The notes beneath the pieces are model-generated. The model had not been told where the DNA came from and did no database searches. It worked only from the letters and a program-made list of their open reading frames with translations. Shown one piece after another: positions 35,501 through 46,300 of a DNA stretch of 64,000 bases (its first letter is position 1; the number at the start of each line of letters is the position of its first letter). The position numbers and the translations under genes are program-made. The DNA comes from Marasmius tenuissimus (lineage: Eukaryota > Basidiomycota > Agaricomycetes > Agaricales > Marasmiaceae). The stretch spans positions 248,001 to 312,000 of the forward strand of contig JAQOTA010000052.1 of assembly GCA_029532415.1 (NCBI GenBank), read 5' to 3'.

Positions 35501-36293
35501 GGAGATGACCATGACAAAATCGCTTACCTTGAATGTTTTGATCGTACTATCCTCATAGCGGGCGGGAGTTCAAGTTCGATGGTGTTGCTGGCGATGCCAC
35601 TCTCCATAGTGCCGTTTTCCGTAGCCATGATGTGATGAATAGGGACACTGGGCAAAGGTTCGATATCGCACGAAGGAGCTTCACAGCGAGCCTTACCAGT
35701 ATGAAACCAACAGCGTCCTGAAGGCTCTGGCTTGCTCGTAGCGTAGATGTCTTCCCAAAAATGGTTTCGGAGGGTTGGAATGAAGAGTGTGGATTAGTCT
35801 GGCGGCTGAGGCAGCATCCTGAAAGAGGGAAAACGTCGGAGCGAGGCCGTTTGCCACAGTAAAAGCGCATATATGCTGGTGGACTTACTTGACATTGCAC
35901 GAAGGCGCAGGCGCCACCTTTATTGTCGCGAATGACCTTGACGCACTTGACCTCGGCATGTTCTGAAAGATGCTCTGTGAGTAGTCGGACAAGCTCATTG
36001 TTGTCGATATGTGGTGGAAGGCTAGGAAGAACACCATTTGTACGATGTCAGCGACACCAGTTGTCGGCGACGAAGAGCATGAGATATCACCTGCCGACAA
36101 AGACGCTAGCGTCGTGAGGCATCTTCTCGTACTTCCGCTGCGTGACAGACGCGTCGAGCTCGACGCCGCGGGCGTCAGCCATAAATTCTTGGACGTTAGG
36201 ACCTTCGCTTTTGGGAGGAGAGGGAGGAGACGAAGGAAGAGAATCAAAACGAGAGCCCCACTGACGAGGACGAGGAATAAACTTGTTGGGCAT
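32560..36293 (-). CDS. RNA-binding protein with three RRM domains, 1041 aa
   Basis: Twelve minus-strand exons: 36091-36293, 35889-36021, 35697-35818, 35528-35647, 35357-35483, 35240-35306, 35055-35185, 34631-34995, 34173-34582, 34042-34115, 33264-33989 and 32560-33207, totalling 1042 codons. RRM1: DASVFVG-SLPPHIDNNELVRLL with RNP1-like GGACAFVQC. RRM2: TLKSICAYFGPLEMFES with VFEVKWEHRDDCVSALM. RRM3: TTLFVGGLELNGPGAW with KAAFAFVKFDN. An Arg/Gly segment (GAFVRGRGRGHF) follows, then a long Pro/Tyr/Gln-rich tail that should be disordered. This layout suits an mRNA-regulating protein that forms granules. No specific orthologue was recognised. A short duplication encodes PFTEPFTEP near 34810-34830. 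Confidence 0.87.
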
Positions 36294-37557
36294 AGTTACA
36301 ACTAGTGATGATAGTAGTCGAGGTTGGTGGTAGAAAGGGAAAGAGAGGAGGAGGAGGAGATGTGGTAAAGGGTGATTAGAAATATTTACCGCGTTTGGAT
36401 AGAATCAACATAGACTCAAGTGACAAAACAGAAATCCTGGCCCAATCAAGATTATAGTCAAAAAACGAGGCAGCCGCGCAGGAGCGCGCCAGATCTTGCG
36501 CCAAAATTGCACACGTTTAACGATGGCCGACCTGCTACGATCTGGCTACCTTAGTTGGCCCTGTTTAGGACCCAATTTCCTGCCAGGATCCTTCATGTCA
36601 CGTCAAGAAGTTAGCATGGTAAAACAGTCCTTTGGTCCCGAGAACCGACAGGTGTTGTATCTCTGGTTTTGTGCAACGCAGCGGCTCGCAAATGCTAGCA
36701 AAAGACGTGATGACCAACTCGTGCCACCTCCGTAGAATACTGGACGAAAATCATCGCTCCGAGCGTCGTTTCAACAAAGCTAAAGGACCCACCCCCATGA
36801 TTCTCTTCTTGATGCCAGAAGCTCAGTTTACACCCACGGACGAACCGGGATCCAAATCTGAAGGCGATTTCGCTCGGGAGCTCGTATTCGAACAGATACT
36901 ATCCGTCTAACGGTGCTCTAGCATCCTTTTATGGGCATATTGTTGACCTTTGCTGTGGTCTTCTGTGATGTGCGCACAGAAGTGCTTCTCCGAGTTTAGA
37001 CTGTCGGTCCCGAGAGGTTCCGTCTGGACCGGTAGTCTGTAGCGAGACGAATTTTGTTCCTGTTATTCATGAGGATGTAGCAGGCTGTGGCAGGCCACGG
37101 CAAGACGAGAGGACGACAAAAGACAAAAATAATGCGATGGAATGAGAGGTTTTGGGCCGAATAAAACCGGAGTATTTCACAGTAGTCAAAGAAGGATCAA
37201 AACGTCGTCCTGGAGTCGTCATCATTAAGGAAGACCTTCACATAAGGCAGGAGTCAATATCCAGCGAATTTGAGCAGGAATCAGGACCGATGAAGCCGAT
37301 GAATTTGTGATTGCGCGATAAGCAGAGGTCCAGTGAGATATGAGAAGTTCGACTTCAAGGCAGACAATGAGTCATGACAGGTAAACTGAGGTAATGGCAA
37401 AGAATGATCTGAATTCAAACTCCGATGGGCGCTTGTTCTTTGCCTGCCGCTGACCGATGAAAGTTGCTCCTTCTGCGGCTGCCTGTTCCTTGACTCTGAA
37501 CACCGTCCCTCGCCACGACGCCTATCTTCATTAACTTTCGTCTCTTCAATCTAGAGA
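36294..37557. other. 1.26-kb intergenic region, no supported gene
   Basis: Divergent promoters of the RRM gene (-) and RPB6 (+) are expected at the two ends. A plus-strand frame ending at 36910 (LVFEQILSV) has a protein-like look but no good start, splice or domain, so it is not called. Purine-rich runs (GAGGAGGAGGAG) lie near 36340. Confidence 0.4.
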
Positions 37558-38265
37558 ATGTCTGACGATGGATTTGGTGGCGGTGGAGGTGGGGACGACT
37601 ATGACTACGATGGGCCCAGGTATGTTCCCACTTACCCACAATTTTCACTCAAGCGAAAAGTCACACTTTACCATTAGCTTCGCCGAAGATGCCTTTGTTG
37701 TGTGTATCTCTATTATTCCAATGACCAATTGTACCATTTCTCAATTCTCGACGATCTCTCTACCGGCGTGAAACTTCCTGCAGGACGACAGCTACGACCT
37801 TCTTGCAAACCAGGAGGGTGAGGCGCAGCAGGGGGAAGATGGCGGGGAACAGAATCTGGAACCTCAAATAAATGGCATTAATGGAGCAGATCATGATCAA
37901 GAGATGGCAAACGGGGAGGAGGGCCATGAAGCACCAGTCACTTCGAGTTTACTGGGGGAAAGACAACCCAACAAGGAGCGGGTAACGACCCCATACCTTA
38001 CAAAATACGAACGAGCACGGATTCTAGGTACTCGAGCGCTGCAAATCAGGTGAGCGTCGTTTCCAAAAGCCCGCTCGAACCGTGTTTAATCCTTCCTTCC
38101 GTTAGCATGAATGCTCCGGTCCTTGTTCCTCTAGACGGTGAAACTGATGCCCTTCAAATCGCCATAAAAGAACTGTCCCAACGAAAAATCCCTCTTATCA
38201 TCCGGCGGTATCTTCCCGACGGTAGCTTTGAAGATTGGAGCGTATCGGAGTTGATTACGGACTGA
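37558..38265 (+). CDS. RPB6: RNA polymerases I, II and III shared subunit RPB6 (ABC23), 169 aa
   Basis: Exons 37558-37619, 37678-37699, 37784-38049 and 38106-38265 give 170 codons. The N-terminus is Gly/Asp-rich and acidic, as usual for this subunit. The conserved C-terminal half is clear: [20 protein letters not shown], then [43 protein letters not shown] and SVSELITD. This fold clamps onto the largest subunit in all three nuclear RNA polymerases. Exon 2 is a 22-nt microexon. It is independently flanked on the right by a region without genes. Confidence 0.96.
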
Positions 38266-39993
38266 TTTGTTTCACGAATTGGTGTTCTTGCTATCAGGTT
38301 GTACTCTCCTTTTGCTTAGTGTATATACAATGTTACTCCGGCTACACTAATACATGATTTCCACAAGAAACAACGCGTGAACTCGCTCTGATACGTCCCT
38401 CGGAATGTCCACCGTCGAAATCTCCCCCCCAGCCAGCTAGGCGTATCATCAGTTTGTCGCCGAATCAGGCCTGCATGCAAAGCGTAGCCGGCAGAACTCA
38501 TAGTACTCATAGGCCAACCGATCCGACGTGCCCGAGGACCTAACGAATACGGTACCAATGCCATTGGCCATGTTATCCTCCTTCCTGTACACCCCTGAGG
38601 TCGAGAAAAGTTCGCCAAAATGGCAGTATGCGAAGAACGATGAGTGTCGCCTACAGATGCGCATTTCGTCCTCAATCCGATAAACGGTATATACAGATGG
38701 GCGCACTCACCACAAATCTTGGTCGCTGTGTCCCAGGCGAGTGCCTTCGATCCGAAGCGAAACGCATGGGAAGGGATCGGAGACCGTCAAAACCATCAAA
38801 GGGCATCGACACTACTCAGCTAATTATTAGATGATCCGCGTATGGTCTGACCTGGTCTGACCCGATGTGCAAGACCTGCACAAACCATGCTCGAGCTCCG
38901 ATACATAACCAGCCCTCTCGAATCGAAGTGTGCATGCGGACCACCTCTCGTTTGTAAGAAAAGTGTTCTAAGCCTAGGGTCTCATCGTTCCGACAATCCG
39001 ACAAGGGATTCGAGATATCCGCCGTGACCGACCTGCAGGTGATACTGCGAATCTCAACGAGTTTCCTCCGAAGGTGTTCCTTATCTGGTGAACGAAGATA
39101 TCGGCATGAATGTTGAGAGACCAGAGCCAAACGGGAACGATGCTGTTACGAGGCGGAATTTCCGGGCTCCTAAAATAAATCAACTAGGGAACGAAGCAAC
39201 TAAGGATCACGAAATGTACTGTACCTGCAAAAAGAAGTCCTTATGAATATTTCGGAGATGAATGTTCATACTAGTATTTTCCGTACTTGTTACTTGGGGT
39301 CCCTTTCAGGTTGTGAACCAGGGCAGAAGAGACCCTGAGCAGTAACGAGATGTGCTGACAGACAGAAATCACCGCGAAAAACTCCGTTGAGCTCCATTTT
39401 CAGCTTGGGCTTTTGTGAATTTGAACTCCAGCGCTCAGCGCACGAGTGGAACGAATGTCTCCACTGGTGAGAATATAAAGTCCAGGCCCGAGTCTCCCGA
39501 AACGGTCGTCTGTGGTGAGATTCCTATGAGAAGGGTAGACACCCAGAGCTTGGGCGACGGCCATTCTCGATACCCGTCATACAGCTGATAGATCACTCTC
39601 CCACCTTCCACCCAGCTGGACCCGAAGAGCAATGTCAGGGCAGGGAAAAGGAATTGGCGGGACGCCTTAATCTAGCGACTGTCGCCTCATTCGAACGAAG
39701 ACAACAACCTGATTGAACTGTTGTACAGGGAACATTCCAGAAGCTCCTATCCTTCATTGACTTTGCTATCATGTTACGACCTCGAGGGTGAGTACGACCC
39801 GAATGTTGACATGGAATGATATTAAATATCGACAGATAGGATATGTGTATGGTACAAACAATGATTGTCCATGCGAGGAGGCTGATAGATAGTTCGCTGC
39901 ACCGATGTGTCCGTTAAAGAGAATCCGGATCCGTTGATAGCAACTCGATAGATATGATGGTAGTTCTACTACAATATAGAGACCAGGAGAACA
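38266..39993. other. 1.7-kb region without a convincing gene; possible gene remnant on the minus strand
   Basis: Minus-strand frames near 38820-39130 (EHLRRKLVEIRSITC) and 39435-39690 (VIYQLYDGYREWPSPKLWV) look somewhat protein-like. The second has a plausible acceptor at about 39674 and a possible short first exon starting MIAKSMKDRSFW near 39772. I could not link them into one in-frame model, and no domain was recognised. This may be a degenerated gene, a fast-evolving orphan, or noise. Confidence 0.3.
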
Positions 39994-42191
39994 TCACAAC
40001 TCACTACGACTTGGTTTTTTAGTAGGCTTCTTCTTCTTGAGACTCTTCCTGAGGAATCCTATAGCACTGGATCTGTCCTTTGCCTTATCTTTCCTTTCAC
40101 CTTTCCCTTCCCTACTCATAGGTCGAGGTTCTGCCTCTAGGAAGGTACCCTTGGGCGGGACCAACTCGTAGTTAGCAAGGTACTGGCTGACAACACGCGG
40201 TGCAGCGGGAGAAAGAGAAGGGACCCGGGGTGTCGGCCCTGCTTGTAGCAACTCAGGCGTGACGAGCGCTCTAGTGTTGTGTTGAGGTATGGAGATATCG
40301 GGAGAGCTCTGGAATCGTGGAAGATATTCGCGAGCAAGGGGGACGTCAGGCGTTGATTGTTGAAGATAATTATAATGAGGGTTAGGAGCGGAGGGCAGTG
40401 TGCTTGACCTTACTCGGGCGAAAGGCTGTTGTGGCGGAAAGTATGAATAGCTGCTCGGAGGCTGAGCGTCCAACGACAGAGTGCTCGGGCCATCAAACCA
40501 CGTAGACCTCGACGTAAACGCGGGAGTAGAGTTCTGATACGAGTGGCGTGGTTGTGGTGACGGCTGGAGGATATACTGTATAGGCGTATCATGATATACC
40601 ACTGAGTATGATCGTTCCCGGGAGTACTGGACATCGGCATGAGAATTCCACGTATCTCGGGGCTGCCAATCAAATGCGTCGTAAGATGAGAGATGCCTCT
40701 TCGGTGTTGCCGTTCTGACCGAAGCAGAATCATGATCCTGGAATTGAGAGGGAGGAAGGTGATACACCGGACTGGGTTGATGCAGATGTACGGGAAAATG
40801 GAACTGATCGGGTGTATCGTCTTGCGGTGTCAACGGATACGGTGAAACGGAAGGGCTCATTTGAAGTGGGTGGGGATGCGAATAAACAGGGACGAGTCTC
40901 GGAGCAGGGGAAGGAGTAGAGTGGTGGGCGATATACACGGTTTGGCTACGTGTCTGAGGTGGGAGAACAGGCCGCAAATGGGACGGAGCTTGATGGAGAC
41001 CGTGAGCGCTCGACGTCCTCAGGCGTGTCTGCCCAGAAGGTTGAGGCGACGCCAGCCCAACGTCGGCGGCTCTCCAGAGTGAAGAAACGGTTCTTGGTCG
41101 TGGGACAACCAGCTCCGGCCCATGCTCTGACCTTCTCCCAGGCGCCGGAGTAAACCTTTGGGGTACTACGCTAGTAGGCAGCGAATCCCCTCTTCCGACG
41201 TGGGAAGGAGGAAGAGGCCACTCTTGTTCATATCCGCTGTGTAGCAAGGAGGCTCTCACTCCTGAACGAGGACCTGCATGATTTATATCCCTTGTGGTAT
41301 CCGCAACCGGGGCTATGGCCTGTAGTTCACCCTCCACTAGGAGAGGTGTACTATTGTTCTTGCTTCTGTATTGCTCCTCCTTTCTTGATGTAGTCGCAGT
41401 AGGCGTCGAGAGGCGCGAAGGGGAGGATTCGGAATCAGTCTTCGGAGGCGAAATCGAAGTGGGCGTAGCAGCCTGAGTTCCATCACAAGACCAAGCTGGG
41501 CTGGGAAGAGGACCTATGAACGAGAAAGGACGCGAGTTCTTTTGATCATCGGGGGCCTCGTTTTCCGTCAGGATGGCGATGGGGGGAGGGCGGTGCTTTG
41601 GTGAAGAAGGAGCAGTGTTTTCGCCTGATGACTTTTTGCTGGTAACGCTGAACGGGTCGTAGGGAACGGCAGGCACAGCGTCGAAAAAGCCTCGTTGCTG
41701 AGACGCTGTGTCGGTTTGCGCACTCAAGGGCTGGCAGACACATCAATGGATCGCATGTGCGGAGGCCCGAGCAAGGTGCTTACCTGTGCTTCCGGAGTAG
41801 CCTTCGAGGTCTCATGTGGTTGCTTACCAGCAAGAGAGAGATTGTTCGACTGCCGTTTGGGTGTTGGTTTGACCTGCTCTTTCCCCAACTGTTCCTTGTC
41901 ATCGACTTTCTCTATCCACTGTGCAGTCACATGTGTGCTGCCTGAGGGAGAAGATGGGAGAAAGGCGCTCAGAGGCGCACTTCGTCGGAAGAGTTGAGGG
42001 GGTCGCGAAGAAGGTGAGGCTTGTTCAGAGAAGTTAGACATTGAATGCGGGGCCGTATTTGGCCTTTTCGTAGTGGCGGAAGGCGTGGGTCTTGCAGAAC
42101 CATTCCTTTCCCCAAACTCTCGGGGTGGACTAGCGCGCGGCGAAGTAGAGTAAGAACTTCTATCCCTTCTGGAAAGGACTTGAAATCCCAT
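39994..42191 (-). CDS. Disordered Ser/Pro/Tyr-rich protein with basic C-terminus, 714 aa
   Basis: Two minus-strand exons (41784-42191 and 39994-41730) joined through a 53-nt intron with GTAA-donor and CCAG acceptor. No folded domain was recognised. Ser, Pro, Gln, His and Tyr dominate, and short Thr-Pro and Ser-Pro sites suggest heavy phosphorylation. The C-terminus is strongly basic (KKKKPTKKPSR) after a charged segment with GKGERKDKAKDRS, which could bind membrane lipid or nucleic acid. The start MGFQVLSRRDRSS gives the longest in-frame protein. A regulatory or scaffold protein is likely but function is unknown. Confidence 0.75.
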
Positions 42192-42407
42192 TGAGGAACT
42201 TGTCAGTTGTAATGAACGAGAGTGGTGTTGAATGAAAGTGGACGAATGAGTGGGAGGAGCGAGACAAACGGGACTGGCAGATTGAAATCTTTTACCCAGC
42301 CTTTATATGATCGCTCTGGAATGATCGTGCACAAAAGCCACGCGAATGACATCTTGAATCTAAAATCAGACAACAACACGGCCGCGAACGAATAAGGCTA
42401 AGAAGTC

Positions 42408-42789
42408 TCAAGAAGCGTTGGGGAGTTCTTCCTCCTGCACTTCACGCCTGCCGCCCTGAGGACGAGGAAGAGCGAGACGATACTCACAGTCGGCTGGAAA
42501 AATAGCGATGAAACCTAGTAGATTGGGTGAAAGGCGCTGAGCAGGGTTGTCCACGTCCAAAGGATGTGCCGAATTACAGTGTGGGTGTAACATCTTGTAA
42601 CACCATCTCCATGTCAACCCAACCTCCTTAATATCGGCCCTCAAGGTCCCGTTCTTGATCAGGTTATAGGCACAGAGTACAAAACCTGCGAAATCGAATT
42701 TCAGCCGTCACCAAGGCCAACGCGCGACACTCACCGGTCACCAAGTTGAACGTTGAACGACGTTGAACCGTGACCAAGATAGTTGTCAT
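42408..42789 (-). CDS. Small unknown protein, 110 aa
   Basis: Two minus-strand exons (42735-42789 and 42408-42685) joined by a 49-nt intron with GTGAGT donor and CGCAG acceptor; phases agree and give 111 codons. The start MTTILVTVQRRSTFNL leads into VTGFVLCAYNLIKNGTLRAD, then GLTWRWCYKMLHPHCNSAH. The C-terminus is polar and acidic. Four cysteines and several histidines in the middle could bind metal, but the spacing fits no motif I know. Splicing lengthens the open frame cleanly, which supports a real gene. A spurious ORF cannot be excluded. Confidence 0.5.
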
Positions 42790-43353
42790 GCATCATGCAT
42801 CATGGCTTGCTCACTGAGCCGATTGTTTTTTTCCGGGTGTCGCCAAGCAATATAGACTGTCAAAAAGGTCTTCTTCAGAACGTCTCGACTATTCCATGAA
42901 GAGAGCCTGGAGGTCGCTTGACCTCGAAGTCGTTGCAAAACGATGCGCGTCCAGGACTAAGCGCTCGAGGACGTTGACACACAGGGCCAAACAAATGCCA
43001 TACTCGTGAGAAACGTGATGGACAACGCTAAGCGACTGGCCATCTTGAGTTGGCGTCAGGCCACGGTTGCCAAAAAACCAAAATCCAGCGAGCGCAGTGG
43101 GCGACAAGCTTGCGAGTTCTTCCTCTTGCCACTTCCTCTCGGCGATTCTGATTCATCTAGAATTGCCTTTCTAGCCAATCTCCTTCCCCAACTTGCAAGC
43201 GGTCGCTCTCTTCCGGCGTTTGCATCTGCCGTCCTCGTATTCCTATTAATCTACTATAGACCGTGCACTTCGACATTCTCCAACTCTTAATCATTCGGCA
43301 AGTACACCGAAGAAACCTTCATCAAGATTCCTCTCTTACCTCGCGGACGAAGA
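42790..43353. other. Divergent intergenic region upstream of the Tea1-like gene
   Basis: Contains the promoters of the 110-aa gene (-) and the Tea1-like gene (+). Direct repeats such as GTTGAACGTTGAAC lie just inside the neighbouring small gene. No TATA box was recognised. Confidence 0.4.
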
Positions 43354-46300
43354 ATGTCGTTCTTCTCTAGGAAGAAGCACCAACAGCAGCAGCAGAGCGC
43401 AGGCGGTTCCGCTTCAGGTGGTTCAGGTCCAGGCTCTGGCAGCGGACTGGGAGCCAATGTAACAGTAAACCAGAGTGCTAGTGCTGCCTTGGCGCAGATG
43501 AGTGCTATGAACAATGGAGGTCAAGCTTCAGGTCAAACACCACCGAACAGTGCAGGCTTGCAGCAAATTCAACAACAACAAATGTCCAGCTCGCCTCCGC
43601 AGCCGAATTCCACGAATCCTCATCCGTCCTCGCAACAGACAGGTCCTCCCCAACAGCCGGCGCCTTCATTTCCTTGGTCCACCCGACGCTTGAACCTATT
43701 ACCTCCCACTCTTCTACCCACAAAACCACCGACAACAAATCCTCCATCTCAGCCGTCACCGTCACCATTCCCGCGGTACGGACATGCCTTGCCCTCTACA
43801 GCCAATGCAACGGGGGAGCTATTTCTGTTCGGAGGTTTGGTTCGAGAGCAACCCAAGAATGACCTCTACACCATCAACGTCCGAGACTTGGGGGTGACAC
43901 TTGTACAAAGCGCGGGTGATATTCCCAGTCCGAGGGTCGGTCATGCATGTGCTGTTGTCAGCAATGTGCTAATTGTATGGGGAGGCGATACCAACGCGCA
44001 GGGGGTGGCCGGCCAAGCACCTGGAGGGAGGTTGGATGACGGGCTTTACCTACTCAACTTGGTGTCCAAGGAGTGGACTCGCGTATCAACTGGGTCTCAG
44101 CTTCCAATGCCTGTCGGCAGATACGGTACGCCCATCTTCGTTCACTGCCTCCCGTGACTGTCTCTAAACTTCTCTGTCTTTGGCTCTCCTCCGCCTTTAC
44201 CAAACAAATAGGTCATGCGGTCACAATGGCATCTGGCTCGAAATTCATAGTCTTTGGTGGTCAAGTCGACGGAGAATTCCTTAACGATCTGTGGAGTTTT
44301 GATTTGAACAGTCGTGAGTAGATTTTGTCCCATTTCGCTTAGACGTTCCATCTGTCACGGCTTTTCGATCGCTTTTCTGGCTCTCACGCGACCCTTGCTA
44401 ACTGTCTTACTCTCACCAGTTCGAGGAAAACCAGCTTGGGAACCTATCGAGCCCACTACACCGGAGCGGCCAGCCAAGAGAACCGGCCATGCTTGCGTCA
44501 CATTTCAGGATCGGATAATTGTGTGAGTACTTCTCTGTTAAAACGTATATCACGGACGCATCTTAACGCTCTCATAGATTTGGAGGTACCGACGGCCAAT
44601 ATCATTATAAGGATACCTGGTCTTTCGACCTCAACACGCGGAGATGGACGGAGCTCAAGTGTATTGGGTACATTCCTGAGGCCCGCGAGGTAAGAATTTC
44701 CCTTCGCCTCCAGCTCCAACTCTTTGGTCTACGTTTTGCAAGTTCAATGTGCTCATCCGCTTGGGAATAGGGTCATGCTGCTGCCTTGGTGGACGACGTC
44801 ATGTACGTTTTTGGAGGCAGGGGAGTTGACGGCAAAGATTTGGGAGACCTTGCTGCCTTCAAAGTATCGAGTAAGCAACCCCGTTGTTCCATTATGCTTT
44901 CCCTCCCTCATTTCACTCTCGCTGCAGACCAACGTTGGTACATGTTCCAGAACATGGGCCCATCTCCATCTGGAAGGAGCGGCCACGCTATGGCCAGCGT
45001 TGGGGCCAAGGTTTTCGTACTTGGTGGGGAGAGCTTTACACCGCCCAAACAAGACAACCCGAACTGGGTACATGTATTGGATACGAGTGCGTACTCTTGT
45101 TAGTCTCATTATGAAAACGCTAAAGCTTTTACGGTGAAACAGAACACATCAAGTATCCCGACAGCTCCAAGGGTCCACCACCTCAACAAAACCCTCAAGG
45201 TCAGCAACCTGCACCCCAACCCTCCCAACAACCCATCAATGGCCCCCCTGCTGGCTTCGCAGGTCAAGGAAGAAAACCATCCTTCAGTGCCAGCGCGTCA
45301 GGCTCGCCACAACCAAATCAGCTACAGCAAGGACAGGCTCTGACCTCTCAGTCCAGCCATGGAAGTCTTAATCAACGGGAGGCGATGCAACAGCAGGCCC
45401 AGATGCAAGCATCGAGATCTCTATCCCCCACTGGTACCAACAATGATTCGACGGAAGACCTGAGGCAGCGTGCGGCGTCACCACAGGGTAGATCAATCAA
45501 ACCTGCGAATGGCATCACCAACCAACCATTCCCAGTCTCTGGTGGCTCTATTGGCGGTGGAGGCGCTGGCATGGCTGGTGGAGGAAAGGGCAAAGCTCCA
45601 ATGAGACCACCTCGAAGAGATGATTTGATTGATGAGGCGGACCCTATCACACGACCAAGCACGGACAGAGATCCCAATCAAAGGGCGATGACTCCAGACC
45701 AAGTCGTTCTAGCAGCTGTTGGTCAAAGAGCCAAAAGTCCCACGCAACCGGGAAGCCGGGCCGTGTCACCAACGGGTGGGAGAGAGTCACCGATGCAGAT
45801 GCAGCCGTTGGCTGTTGTTAATGGTCGGGCTTCACCTCTACAGAATCCTTTCGGAATGTCGCCTCCACCTACGCAGAATGGTTTCATCCCCCCAACTCAT
45901 CCCGGACATCAACGGAGCCTGGGTGGGTCTGTCGATCTAACTCATGGGCGAGGTCCAGGCTCTGTTGATTTGAAGCAGGTCCAAAACCAAGCCTTAATAC
46001 TCAAAGAAAAGGAGCTAGAGTTGGAGGGCATGCGCCGCCAGATCGGTTGGATGAAGGAGGCATTGGGCAAAGCCTCTCGGGCGGGTTACGTTAGCACCCC
46101 CCCTGGCGGTGTCCGGTCTTTCGGAGACGAACCTGAAGGTGACGGTACTACCAAAGGAGCCGGTGGCGAGGACGGTGAGATGGCCTTCAAGTTCAAGCAG
46201 TTCAGGGCGCAGGTTCAGGTGAGGCGAACTGAATCTTGAGAATGTGGTTTAACGAACTTACCCCACACTCCCGTTTGTAGATCGCTATGTCGGCAGCAGC

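Noticed and set aside
36496..36910. Possible small plus-strand gene ending LVFEQILSV
   Set aside because: The frame has no ATG in a suitable place and tested GT-AG splices from the ATG at 36523 do not keep the frame.
40861..41476. Plus-strand frames within the 39994-42191 gene
   Set aside because: Antisense to a long minus-strand exon and without domains.
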